Origin: Mytilus edulis
Taxonomy: Eukaryota; Mollusca; Bivalvia; Mytilida; Mytilidae
DNA: 64,000 bases
NCBI RefSeq assembly: GCF_963676685.1
Contig: NC_092355.1
Location: forward strand, 65,913,006 to 65,977,005
Reading direction: 5' to 3'
The translations under genes were made by a program, and so were the position numbers. Of the stretch, positions 10,602 through 21,808 are shown piece by piece (the first letter of the stretch is position 1; each line of letters opens with the position of its first letter). Below the pieces are notes generated by a model. It made no database searches. It had not been told where the DNA came from and was given only the letters and a program-made list of their open reading frames with translations.

Positions 10602-13030
10602 ATACAGTATTACCATTTGTATAATTTAGATTGCTTAAAACATATACAATCTATCTATATATGGATTTAAAGATTTAATAATTGAAATTTCTAATAACTA
10701 AAAACACACTTCGCAAACATCGCCACAGTTTTTTTTAAGAGAATATCCAGGATATGAATTCAGCTGCAATTATTGACATTTTAATATTTTATAAATTAAT
10801 AATGGCAATGTTTAGTCCTCAAATGATTTCCTTGCATTTGAATCAAGAATTTTGTTTCCAATACAATATCATTATTTATTTATTAATTACTATCTACCTA
10901 ATGATAAATGCACCACATCATTTTTTTTAAATAATGTTTTACAATCAGTATTAACAGATGACTAGTAAATAAATTTCAAAATCATCGCAAGTTGTGAAAT
11001 TTTCAATTTACTGCATGTCTCAACATAAACTAGGTCTAATAGGAAAACCAGTCTTTAAGTGTGATGTTTTTGAAATTCTCGAGCATCTTTATCAGTCAAA
11101 TAGTATGTCTTGTTGGTAGCTGTACTGTGAACGTGTTGGTCTGCTTAATAAAAACAGTTGTTTTTAGCTGGCACATTTATTACATTTTTTTTTCAGGACA
11201 GACTTAGTAACGTAAGCTATACATTTTGGCACGTATAGTTTGCAATGGTTTGGTTAAGGTAGACGAAACGCATATCTTCGGAAATAAACTAAAAGTCTGG
11301 CATTTACTCTGTCGACGCTCGCAGTTTCGCTCCTGTAGAGTTAAAGCCCAGCGGACTATATTATACATATTGAAAACATCGACACCTTAATTAGCGAATA
11401 AATCGTTTTCGAAATTCTTTAAAGAAGATTTTATTTTTTTTCAAAAGCCAGTTGTGACTAGCAAGGTCCATGCTTATTGAGACTTGTCTGTGCTCAGTAG
11501 CATTTGCATCAACATAGAAGTCTATTTACCTCTGAAATAGTGGAATAAGGTTTTTTCATAATGGTTCTGAAAACCGTTGAGAACTGTTAATTTTTAAAAA
11601 GTTTCTTAACATACATATATAATAACAAGTCTTTCCAAACATGTTGTTAGTTTCATGTGCATTTGTCAATTTCCGTGACTGTTTTGCTTCAAAAAGAAGT
11701 GGGAAATTGGGATAATATTTTGACATCAAAACATCTATGATTTTGACGGGATAGACAATAATAAATCCAGTCACTTATAATGGACTTCGAAAATAATCTT
11801 TAACAAGAATTTGGTAAAACTAATAGCTTTTGACCAGTTGAATTTACTTGGACCTCCTAAGTTAAGCAAAAATGTGTTACTTACATTATTTTAACTATCT
11901 TTGTACTGATATTGATATTTAACAAATAAAACGAGAAGATAAAAACGAAGGCAAACAGCATAAACTGTTTGAATGGAATAAACTTTAAAAGGAAAAATAC
12001 CGGTTGCGTCGAAAGGTTTAGCGTGTCCCGTCATGCATGCAATATATGTCAAGCGTATTTGATAAATTCCGGATCTGCCGACCACTTTTAAACCCAAAGA
12101 CAGTCATTGGTCGTTTGCGGCAAATGAGCGATCGAACCACCAAGTCGGTCACACATTTAATTGCATATGTTTTAGGCTTCCCTTGCAACCTATGGTTCGG
12201 GAATGAAGACATTCATTTTAGTTCTTTTTTTATTATAGTCTACCAATCCCATTTTCAAAACTATACTAAGTACTATTCAACGGTATGCTCTAAGTAATTA
12301 TTTTCGCTGAAAAAGGTAGACATAATTTCGTGGATATTTTGGTAAAAAAACTGAAGATGAAACAAAATTAATACATGCATCTTAATTGAATTGTTATTAG
12401 TTCTACCCTATATCACCCGTACTATGACAAAAGATCTTCCAAAAAGATAATATTGATTCTTACATAAAGTTTACTTCCCTAAATATTTCCGAGAATCGAA
12501 TGCAATATGACACTGATAGTGTGATACCTGTACAGACGACACATGTTTAATCATCGATTTTTTTTCAGACTTTTTTGAAAGAAGGGTCTATATATTTTAC
12601 AGTTTGCATTTCACAATTGCAAACAGAGTATTTGCAAAGACATACTGTTAAGATTTTCGGTAGGTTGTATAAAAATTAATATTGTATATATATTAACAAA
12701 TAAATTATTTGCTTATTTGGCAGGTAAGGAGATTTTCTGTCAACTTCTTTTTAGCCAAACAAAATAACTACTGTTCTATATTCTATATTATTCTAACAAG
12801 ATTTAAACGGAAAACTGCCCTCATGATCAGATTCAAAGACTGTTATACTCATTTTACAATATTGAAGATTACAAGTATGTCTTTAAGTGAACATTAAGAA
12901 ATATCACACTGAGTGTTCATTAACTTTACAGATAATATCGTTTGAATTGTGAATCATATTGAATAATGATGTGAGCCTATATGCTATAAACATTTAATCG
13001 CCATTCCAAATACCCTTTTAGCATCAGTTA
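10602..13030. other. No recognisable gene
   Basis: Mostly AT-rich non-coding sequence. The part at 11990-12210 is less AT-rich and stays open in three overlapping frames on both strands for 64-86 codons, but no family resemblance was seen. The stretch 11235-11350 includes a GAAACGCATATCTTCGG motif like dispersed-repeat ends elsewhere in the window. Confidence 0.4.
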
Positions 13031-13216
13031 CACAATGGGATTAACGTCAATGATCGCTCTGTGTATAATTGGAGTGATATTAAAAGATGTAATTGCGCTA
13101 CCATGCTTGTCAACCGATACAAAGACAAAATTTGAAGCGACCAGAAAAGCATTGACAGATCTAGGAAAAAACATAAAAAATTAATTGAAAAAGTTAGATG
13201 ACGACATGGAATCATT

Positions 13217-13384
13217 AGTTTCCGATTTTAAAAGTAAGTAAAACCACTTTTTTTTAAATTGATTGAAACTTTTTTTTCAATTCTTACTAAATATATAAAA
13301 AGTTTCCGATTTTAAAAGTAAGTAAAACTACTTTTTTTTAAATTGATTGAAACTTTTTTTTCAATTCTTACTAAATATATAAAA
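13217..13384. repeat. 84-bp tandem duplication spanning a splice donor
   Basis: The 84-bp unit starting AGTTTCCGATTTTAAAAGTA is present twice (13217-13300 and 13301-13384) with one visible substitution. It includes the last 17 bases of lectin exon 1 and its GTAAGT donor, so the gene now has two candidate donors. Confidence 0.9.
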
Positions 13385-14207
13385 AATATTTTGCAGAATA
13401 TGTTCAGAACATGTCAAACCGAAGCAGACAGAAAATCAGATTTTTATTTCATTGCCATTTAACTCAAACATCTTCTTTCATTGTGATAATTAAATGCGTC
13501 ATTTTCAAAAAATGTAGAATTTTCAGTACATCCATGCTAAAATTTGTCTAACGGGAATTTCAGTTGTAATGGTTTGAATGAAAGCTAGTCGGATTTATTA
13601 TTCAGAACATTAATAATAAGCACGATTTCAACTATTTTGATAAGATTAAAATGTATTTAAGTCCGACTTTTGGGTATTTCTGTGCATACAGTGTCAGAAA
13701 AACATATTTCAAGTGATTTTTTCCGATTTTCTGATCTCCTTGATATCTGCAAAAGGGATTGATAAGAACGTTTATAATTACTCTAACGGAAAATCGTAGC
13801 TCTTTTATCAATATATGTAACATATTATCTACAAACTAAAGTCAATCGGCGTACGAGAAGTGCAAGTACATCCTGTTAACGCTAATTGAATCAGCCGTTA
13901 AATTGTTCTCCCTATGAATATTGAATCAGTCAGTGTTGATTTCAAAAGTGCAAAGTTTCCTTTACATTTAAAACGCCACGTTTCTTGAACGAGAGTGGAT
14001 AGAAATGAAATTTCAAGACATTTAGTGAAAAAAATAGAGGGTACTTTTTCATGTCTATGCTGTTACCAACAATTTTGATTAATTACACCAACAGTATACT
14101 TGTAAAAAAGCAATAACGTGTTGAAACCAAATTCACAATAGAAAACCATGATCACTTCACCAAATGGAGTAGTTATTTCACAACAGCATTCAAAAATGAA
14201 GACATTT

Positions 14208-14254
14208 GTCTATCCTGTTACTACGGTTGGTTTGGTTACAGTAACAGGATAGAC
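14208..14254. repeat. Hairpin with GTAACAGGATAGAC arms
   Basis: GTCTATCCTGTTAC at 14208-14221 is the exact reverse complement of GTAACAGGATAGAC at 14241-14254, with a 19-base spacer. Further direct copies or near copies of the arm lie at 14395-14408, 14418-14428 and 14786-14799. All lie in the first intron of the broken lectin gene. Confidence 0.8.
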
Positions 14255-15127
14255 AATTGTAGACAGAAACGTGGTGAAATTTTTTATCTTACCATATAGT
14301 TGCAAAACGAATGAAATATTTCGTTTTTTTTAACTCATCTTAAGGTTATAACGTCTTAATGTTCCCAATTAAGCATTTGCAAATACTGATTTCGGTAACA
14401 GGATAGACAAAAAGGATACAGGATAGACTTTTATATAGTAATTTATCATAAACGTACGTTCCTGTTACCACTGAAATAAAGAGAAAAATAAACTAGCTTA
14501 TGAGGGATTTAGGTGATGTTGGGTTTATTTGAAAGAGAGAAAAATTGCCCAACATTATGAATTGCTATCTTAGACTTGCATTACTGGAGGTAATTTTTAC
14601 AACCTTTAAAAACCAATTTTTAGAGGCATTTTTCAGTACAACCTTGAAAGTTCGCAAATAATCTATTATTTTACAGAATGAATATATATAGAAGTTTATT
14701 CTCCTGAAAACCATCTAATTGGCTACGTAAAACAAGCTTTAAATTTTATCTAAACCTATTCTTAATAACCCAAAACTTGAAAATGGGAACAGGAGAGACA
14801 AAATATTGTACCACCTATAAAAAAAATCTTTCAAGATATTCTTGTATGACATTATTACGATTGCATCTTTCAATATGTTGTTCTTTTAGTACTGTTTATT
14901 TTGATTTACATATAGACATGATAGAGGGTTGTTTGAATAAATAACTTTTAAAATTCGACATTTTTTTAAAATGACCCAAATAAGAATTATCAAAGTACCG
15001 ACTTTGCACACCGACCAAGTCACGTGTTTCTGATGTTTTTTGTTTGGTAGTACGCGTCAAGTTCAAAACAATTAGAAATGTAAAAGACACTTGAATATCG
15101 GTATAAATATAAATCATTTGTTTAATG

Positions 15128-15250
15128 TTCTAGATACACATCTCGACAACCAATGTATCTTCAGTGATGTTCTAGTCCAAAACTTGTGAAGTTAAAAATA
15201 TCGATGAATTGCTGATGACAACGAAAAAAGCTTATTCAAAATGAGATTTT
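15128..15250. repeat. Diverged copy of the 351-bp repeat family
   Basis: The block with CATCTCGACAACCAATGTAT and CTTCAGTGATGTTCTAGTCC matches the unit core (CATTTCGACAAATAATGTCT, CTTCAGTGATGCTCGTGGCC) of the tandem array at 39966-41152. It is a single, older copy. Confidence 0.55.
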
Positions 15251-17234
15251 AACGATTGTAAAAGAACGAAATCATAATTAAATATCTGCTGATAATTTTT
15301 CGCCAATTCTTAGTTGAATTCCGATTTATTCGTCAAGTTTAACAGGTATAATATTAATATTTGCAAGAAAAAAATACGCATAGCAAATTATAATTCAGAT
15401 ATTCACATGGTATCACAGTTTGAATGGAAAGGCGTTATATACATTGTACACTCTACCGTATCATTAAGATACACCGGTATAATCAAAATGTTAAGTATAG
15501 CAACGGTTTGTCTGAACATCTTTTGACCAGGTAATAAATTCTTAAGAAAACTCATGACTACAAATTCCATAGATTGTTGCAAACAATAGATATTTCTTTA
15601 AAAATGATTATAAGAATCGTATGTGCACTTTACCAAACGCAATTTTGTAACAAGTGTATGCCATGTATATAAGCCAGATTTTTTAACATGAGCCCGAGTT
15701 GTATTTGTATGGACTTTTGTTTTACTATAATAGTAAAATATTATTTGTAATCCGACGACAGTAATGCTATTGATGATAAAATAAAGTTGATATACATGCA
15801 TGTTATGTCATAAAAAGAAAAAAATAACATCACATTTTATAATAATACTTATGGTAGATGATGATAAGATTTAAAATGTACTTTTTTCTATTTAAGAAAA
15901 ACAATGGTATAAACACAATGGACATTGTTACTACTTTGGAAGCGAAAAACTTTCTTGGTTTAAATCGGAGGTAAGATGTTATACAGTGTGTGCAAACATT
16001 TTTAATCTTTTGATAAAATTGATTACGCCTTGTATTTAAACATGTTTGTTAAATTATATCTGATTATTCTCCAGGAGGTTATATTTCATTTTATGCTGTT
16101 GTCAATTCATTTCTACTAATATTGTAGCAACAATGCAAACAAATTGGAGGACATTTAGCAAAAATAGAAGATTCAACCGAAAACAAATGGATATTTGACA
16201 AAAGACCAAGTATGTAAAGTAACTTTTTTTTATAGTTAAACTTTAAACGAATTGACCATTCATCACTGAATAATAAAAGCATTGAAACAACACAACCGTC
16301 TAAATATCATCAGCTGAGTACTTAGTATTTTTCAAAAATACCACTTTGAAAAGTTTTTACATGTCTGACTTTCAAATGCTCTCATTGGGTTTTCCAGATA
16401 AAAATATTCGAGAGTAAATGAGTCTTACAAGATATTCGTATAGAATTGATTATACAATTAAACTGTATATGCTATGAAACACATACTTTATCATGTATGT
16501 AAAGTGTGTTTCACTTTATGAATAAAATTCCGTTTCAGACAAAGCTAAAATACAATTTCATTTTAGAAAAAAATCGCTACTGAATAGGAATAACTGACCT
16601 AAAGGAAGGGGAATTCCGTTGGAGCTATGACCAAACAATCGCGTCCTTTACAGCATGGCACAATGGTTGGGGGAAGAAAGGTACAACTCATAACTGTGGA
16701 ATGATGTATCAGGCACCTATTTATGGCTAGATTATCCATGCGCAACTGAATTCTATTATGTATGTGAAAGTCATTTTTGTAAGTATTTGTTGATATAGAA
16801 TGAGAAAAATACACTTCTTTTAATTGGAGCAGAATGAGTCAACTCGTAGTTGTTTTATTTCAACATCGCGGTTGTAAAATATAAGTTAGTATGATTTAAT
16901 AAAGTAGAAAAAAATGAAAGTTTGTTTGAAACGTTCATTTCAATCTTAACATCATTTAAAACAAATATTTAATTATTTATTCAGTATTGTTTAGTCTTTT
17001 AATCAATAGTAACTACTATTCAGTAGCTTTAAGAAAAACAGTATAAGTTGATGATATCAGGTTGAAAAAAAATGCCGATCACTCATAATATATACTGAAT
17101 AGGTTTGCATTGACTGTGAGCGAATTATCTAAACGGTACTATTACTGTATTAAGCAATAACCACCAAAAAGACCACCAATGTTAGATCACTCTGTAGTTT
17201 ATATCATATAAATGGAACCTGTAGTATAAGACCG

Positions 17235-17288
17235 CCTGTATTAAGAGACCATATGTTTGCTCTCCCTTAAGTGGTCTCTTAAAACAGG
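17235..17288. repeat. 17-bp-arm inverted repeat
   Basis: CCTGTATTAAGAGACCA (17235-17251) pairs with TGGTCTCTTAAAACAGG (17272-17288) with one mismatch across a 20-base loop. It lies in the last intron of the broken lectin gene. It may be the end of a small element or a transcript hairpin. Confidence 0.75.
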
Positions 17289-18502
17289 TTTCACTAAATT
17301 TTATTACTACTAGAGATAATAATATATGAAAATTCTCTTGACTTCTACCTAATGTCCACTTATGACTGCTTCATTGTTTTATCTTGTTATACGATTTCGA
17401 CTCTTTCGGTTTTTCACGGAAACTTTATGTAGGTCTTTGAAAAGGCGCACACATTGAACCGGATTCGTTCTATCTGCACGTTATGATGTAAATACAATTC
17501 AAGAGTTCCTTATTAAAGTTAATATTGTCTGAACTAACTTTTTATGTGTGTAGATTGGTTGTTTATCATAACAATTGTAGTAATAAATTGTATATTTTAA
17601 CATTGCAGGCTACTGATGTGTGAAATGAAGACCTGTTGCATCCAACAAAGAATAAATAAAATTGTACGCATCTTCCATGTTTTTTTTATTATCATTGGCA
17701 CAAACACTATAGAATAAATAATGAATCATGAATAAGGTGCATTCAAAACTCTGTTTGTGGATTTACTCCATCCGGAAATTGCAAATACAATGATGTCCGA
17801 ACGCTAGTAATATACAATTACTTGAAAACACAACGGAGCTATAATTTTATTTACAATATGGTAGTTTTCCCATGACGAGAAAGTTGGCCTTCAGGCCTTT
17901 GGTTTTATTTATTTGTTTCGTTTTTTCATTACGCAATTTCTTTTTTGATGATGAATAAAATTTAGTGTATGTTAAGCCTATTGGATCCTGTGCAATGTTG
18001 TACAAAATTGATAACTCGTGTAGACAGTTGTCTATAGTTGAAGACAAAATCTTGATTCATTATTAACACTATTAATAAAATAGGATATTACTGCAATGGG
18101 ACAGTTTTTCACACTCGTCTGTTTATAGAAAAAGACGGTTCAAGATCTTTTCATCACTTGGTGCTTGTCCTCTATTGTTTTACAGTTCAATATTATTTTC
18201 GGAAATTACAAATTATCAGATTTGATATGATTATCTATGTGTTCATCCAACGCAGCATCCTAATCTATCTTTAAACAACGAACCAAAAACAATTGTAACA
18301 AAACATGCAAAAGACAGCGTCAAACATGCAAAACATAAATCAATGAGAAACAACAACAATAATAATTAAAATAAATATGCTTTACAAATTTGGAGACAAA
18401 AAAAAAAAGGCAAAACACCCAAATAGCATAGCCTTTTATCATTAGATTTAAAGACAGAATAATACGTTATACTCTTGCAACTACATTGAAATATGGAAAA
18501 GA

Positions 18503-18634
18503 TAAAATTGAGAATGGAAATGGGGAATGTGTCAAAGAGACAACAACCCGACTAAATAAAAAACAACAGCAGAGGGTCACCAACAGGTCTTCAATGTAGC
18601 GAGAAATTCCCGCACCCGGAGGCGTCCTTCAGCT
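18503..18634 (+). repeat. Dispersed repeat R3, copy 1
   Basis: AAAATTGAGAATGGAAATGG through AGAGACAACAACCCGACTAA and AACAGGTCTTCAATGTAGCG to GGAGGCGTCCTTCAG. Copies at 19912-20205, 46592-46721 and 53190-53475 share these blocks. This is an abundant mussel dispersed repeat in my recollection and is non-coding. Confidence 0.8.
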
Positions 18635-19911
18635 AATGAATGTATACTATTATCAGGTTTTTTTATTCAGTAATAAATATAGCAAATTCAGTAAATAGAC
18701 ATGAAGTTTTTGTATACTTACAAATTTACTTCAGTTGTATGAGGTTTTTTGTCCAATAATTTACCCGTTTTTCGAACCCAGTTATGTTGAATTGAGCACC
18801 TCTATTTCTGCTGTGGAATAACATTTGATATTTCGTGAAGGACTTATAAATTACTTCAAATAAACTAATCATAGATTCAAAAATGTGACAACTTTTACAG
18901 TTGTTGGAATTTTGTTTCAGATTTGACAATTTTTGATAGATTGACTGGAGTACTGCACACACAAAAAATCTAATTGATCTGTTTAAGGCCGTGTTCACAC
19001 CAAACGTCGTGTAGAGTAATCATGTTTACATTTGGTTTAGTGTAATGTACACTAGTTTCACATTTAATTTGTTCACATCTATACACCTTGTTTAGCTACC
19101 TGTACATAAGATTTGTTCACACTTGTAAACTATATGTCAATTAAATGTTTATTACGTAGAACCAAATTTTCGAACAACTTTTCTGGCAGTTAGGGAACGA
19201 CCATTTGACTTAAAAAAAAAAAAAAGGAGGATGGACTTTTCCACGATTTGATTAAAAAAAATATTTTTAAATCGGGTCATTCAGATGATAAGAATGAACA
19301 AATATTCTGAATCCAAAGTTTCCCCATACATTATAGTGTTTAATATTTAATTGGTACCATCGGAAAAAAAACCTAAATATAAAAATTCTGACTCAGAATT
19401 CCCCGCCATTTTTTTTAAAGTAAAGTGGTTGCTCCTTTAAGAAAGTCATTTTGGATGATTTGCAGTAGTTTAAAGATGTCTCGATTACGCATTAAAAACG
19501 TAGGCTGCATCAGCGTGCTTACAGACGAAGAAAAATAATTGCGATGTTAAGGATCACTACATTTCTATCTTTTCTATTTGTTTCAAATGGTATTTTTTCT
19601 CCAAGGAATATTTGGAAAGGGTGGGTGTAATAAATTTTTTTTTATTATTTCTAATTGATTTAAACGAATCTGAGATACTACACAAACAAACAATTAACCT
19701 CACCCTTTTTCAGTAATGCATTTATAAGTAAATCGTTGTTTGAGTGAAGACCAGTGGCAAATTTTTTAAATGAATTATGTGTTCGGTAATGATGATGGAC
19801 AAGTCTTGATAAGGGGTTTATAAGGCTACGTAAAGTGTTTTTATAACAAATAAATATATCAAGTTTAGACAAATATTTCGGTAAAGAAGTTTATTAGTAA
19901 GTGTTATAAGT
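18635..19911. other. Intergenic, no gene seen
   Basis: The stretch 18985-19165 has GGCCGTGTTCACACCAAACG followed by several TTCACA-type blocks, resembling an old dispersed element. The rest is AT-rich with no recognised feature. Confidence 0.4.
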
Positions 19912-20205
19912 AAAATTGAGAATGGAAATGGGGAATGTGCCAAAGAGACAACAACACGACCATAGAAAAAAACAACAGCAGAAGGTCACCAACAGGTCTT
20001 CAATGTAGCGAGAAATTACCGCACCCGGAGGCGTCCTTCAACTGGCCCCTAAACAAATATATACTAGTTCAGTAATTATGAACGCCATACTAATTTCCAA
20101 ATTGTACACAAGAAACTAAAATTAAAATGATTCAAGACTAACAAAGGCCAGAGGCTCCTGACTTGGAACAGGCGCAAAAATGTTGCGGGGTTAAACCCCC
20201 CCCCC
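19912..20205 (+). repeat. Dispersed repeat R3, copy 2 (longer)
   Basis: Same start and core as 18503-18634. It continues through a GGCTCCTGACTTGGAACAGG block and a GCGGGGTTAAACC end followed by a run of Cs. The GGCTCCTGACTT block also occurs near 48737, 53430, 54730 and 55385, showing that the longer form is also dispersed. Confidence 0.75.
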
Positions 20206-20339
20206 CCCAAATACGCACATTAAAATTCAGTTCATGAGAAGTCCGAGTCTGATGTCAGAAGATGTAACCAAAGAAAATAAACAAAATGACAATAATACAT
20301 AAATAACAACAGACTACTAGCAGTTAACTGACATGCCAG

Positions 20340-21808
20340 CTCCAGACTTCAATTAAACTGACTGAAAGATTATGATTACATCATATGAACATCAGGCACA
20401 ATCCTTCCCGTTAGGGGTTTAGTATCATACCATCATAACATATATGAGAAGAACATAACCCGTGTCATGCCAACAACTGGTTTTTGAATAAATGTGTTTA
20501 GTTCCGATGCAAAGACCCTATAAGTGAATCAATATTAACGCCAAAATATGCAATCTTTAATGACCTGACAACAGTATCGTAACTATATCCCTTCTTAATA
20601 AGTCTATTCAAAGGTTTTGTTAGTTTTTGAGGTGAATACTGACACCTTTGTGCTTTATAAAGAATATTTCCATAAAAAATTGGATGTGAAATACCTGAAC
20701 GTATAAGAAGTCTGCATGTTGAGCTATATTTACGAATGATGTCCTTATATCGATGATAAAATTTAGTAAATGTTTTGACTAGTTTGTGATATCGAAAACC
20801 CTGGAGTAATAATTTTTCAGTAATACATAAATTTCTCTCGTTAAAATCTAAAACATTGTTACATACACGAGCGAATCGTACAAGTTGAGATATATAAACA
20901 CCGTAAGATGGTCACAAGGGAACGTCACCATCTAAAAATGGTTAATTAACGATAGGAAATGAAAAATCATCTCTTTTATCATAAATTCTAGTACTCAGCT
21001 TTCCGTTAGTGATATAGATATCAAGATCGAGGAAAGGACAGTGGCCATTGTTAGTATTAGCTTTATTTAAAGTAAGTTCAACAAGATAAATTTCTTTAAT
21101 ATACATACTGAAGTCGTCATTATTGAGAGCCAAAATATCATCCAAATATCTAAAAGTATTATTAAATTAGTTTATCAGATGTTGTGTCGATGGGTCTTTG
21201 CTTATTTTTGTCATAAATTGTATCTCATAGCAATACAAAAACAGGTACGCAATAAGTGGTGCACAGTTAGTCCCCATTGGAATTCTGATAATCTGACGAT
21301 ATACGGAATCCCCAAAGCGAACAAAGATGTTATCTAGTAAAAATTCAAGGGCATATATAGTATCAAAGCATGTCCAATTGACATAGTTTTTTTGTTTATT
21401 GCTACTAAAAAATGACCTAAAAGAGTTTGAACATATATATTCACATTCTGACTTTTTAAATGCCCATTTAATTAGGTGTGTGAATTTTTTCTTAATGAGA
21501 ATGTGAGGCAATGTGGTATACAGGGTAGAAAAATCAAAACTTTGAACAGATTTAAAATCACCAATATAAGCATGCAATTTATCAAGTACTTCCAACAAGT
21601 TCTTGACACTCCAAAAGTAATTAATTCCACTATTTTCGAAGGCCTTATTTGAACAATTTATTATCAGGTTTTTAATTGTACCAAGTGTGCTGGTAAGAAT
21701 AATAGACAATTTAGTAGTGGAACAATGGCTTGTAGACGAAATAAATCTATATTTGTAAGGTGTTTTGTGTAGCTTCGCAAGCCAGTACATAGTTGGGACT
21801 TTCAATGG
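20340..21808 (-). pseudogene. Decayed reverse transcriptase, Penelope-like family 2
   Basis: A 229-codon minus-strand frame (ending at 21167) followed, in other frames, by further pieces gives a retroelement reverse transcriptase. PTMYWLAKLHKTPYKYRFIS opens the fingers domain. FDFSTLYTTLPH is the first catalytic-Asp motif (box A). IPMGTNCAPL is box B. The YLDD catalytic box lies around 21145-21160 at the frame break. FLDLDIYITNG and YDKRDDFSFPIVN follow to about 20942, and a decayed C-terminal region reaches about 20340. Box B has IRIPMGTN where relatives generally have a Gly before Ile, and there are at least two frame breaks, so the copy is dead. It is distinct in sequence from the copy at 8097-9650. 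Its upstream end abuts the tandem array. The element class is inferred from memory of the family. Confidence 0.8.

Larger units (their letters stand above)
13035..17660 (+). pseudogene. C-type lectin domain gene, broken (five exon pieces)
   Basis: Five exon-like pieces with GT-AG borders and compatible phases spell a small secreted C-type lectin. Exon 1 (13035-13233) starts at ATG with a hydrophobic signal peptide (MGLTSMIALCIIGVIL) and a short helical stretch. Exon 2 (15897-15970) carries the WYKHNGHCYYFG opening of the lectin fold. Exon 3 (16128-16209) carries QQCKQIGGHLAKIE. Exon 4 (16567-16778) carries the C-terminal half with HNCGMM and YVCESHF. Exon 5 (17609-17616) supplies the end and TGA, with AATAAA signals at 17651-17660. 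Three lesions break it: a TAA in frame at 13182-13184, a TGA at 16581-16583 where the conserved Trp of the WIG motif is expected, and a frameshift at about 16720. No clear EPN or QPD sugar-specificity triplet is visible in exon 4. Bivalve C-type lectins are usually secreted recognition proteins; this copy is probably not functional unless lesions are assembly errors. Confidence 0.8.

Noticed and set aside
10362..10670. Long poly-Asn (minus) and poly-Val (plus) open frames
   Set aside because: They are translations of the TTG/TTA microsatellite at 10482-10601, not genes.
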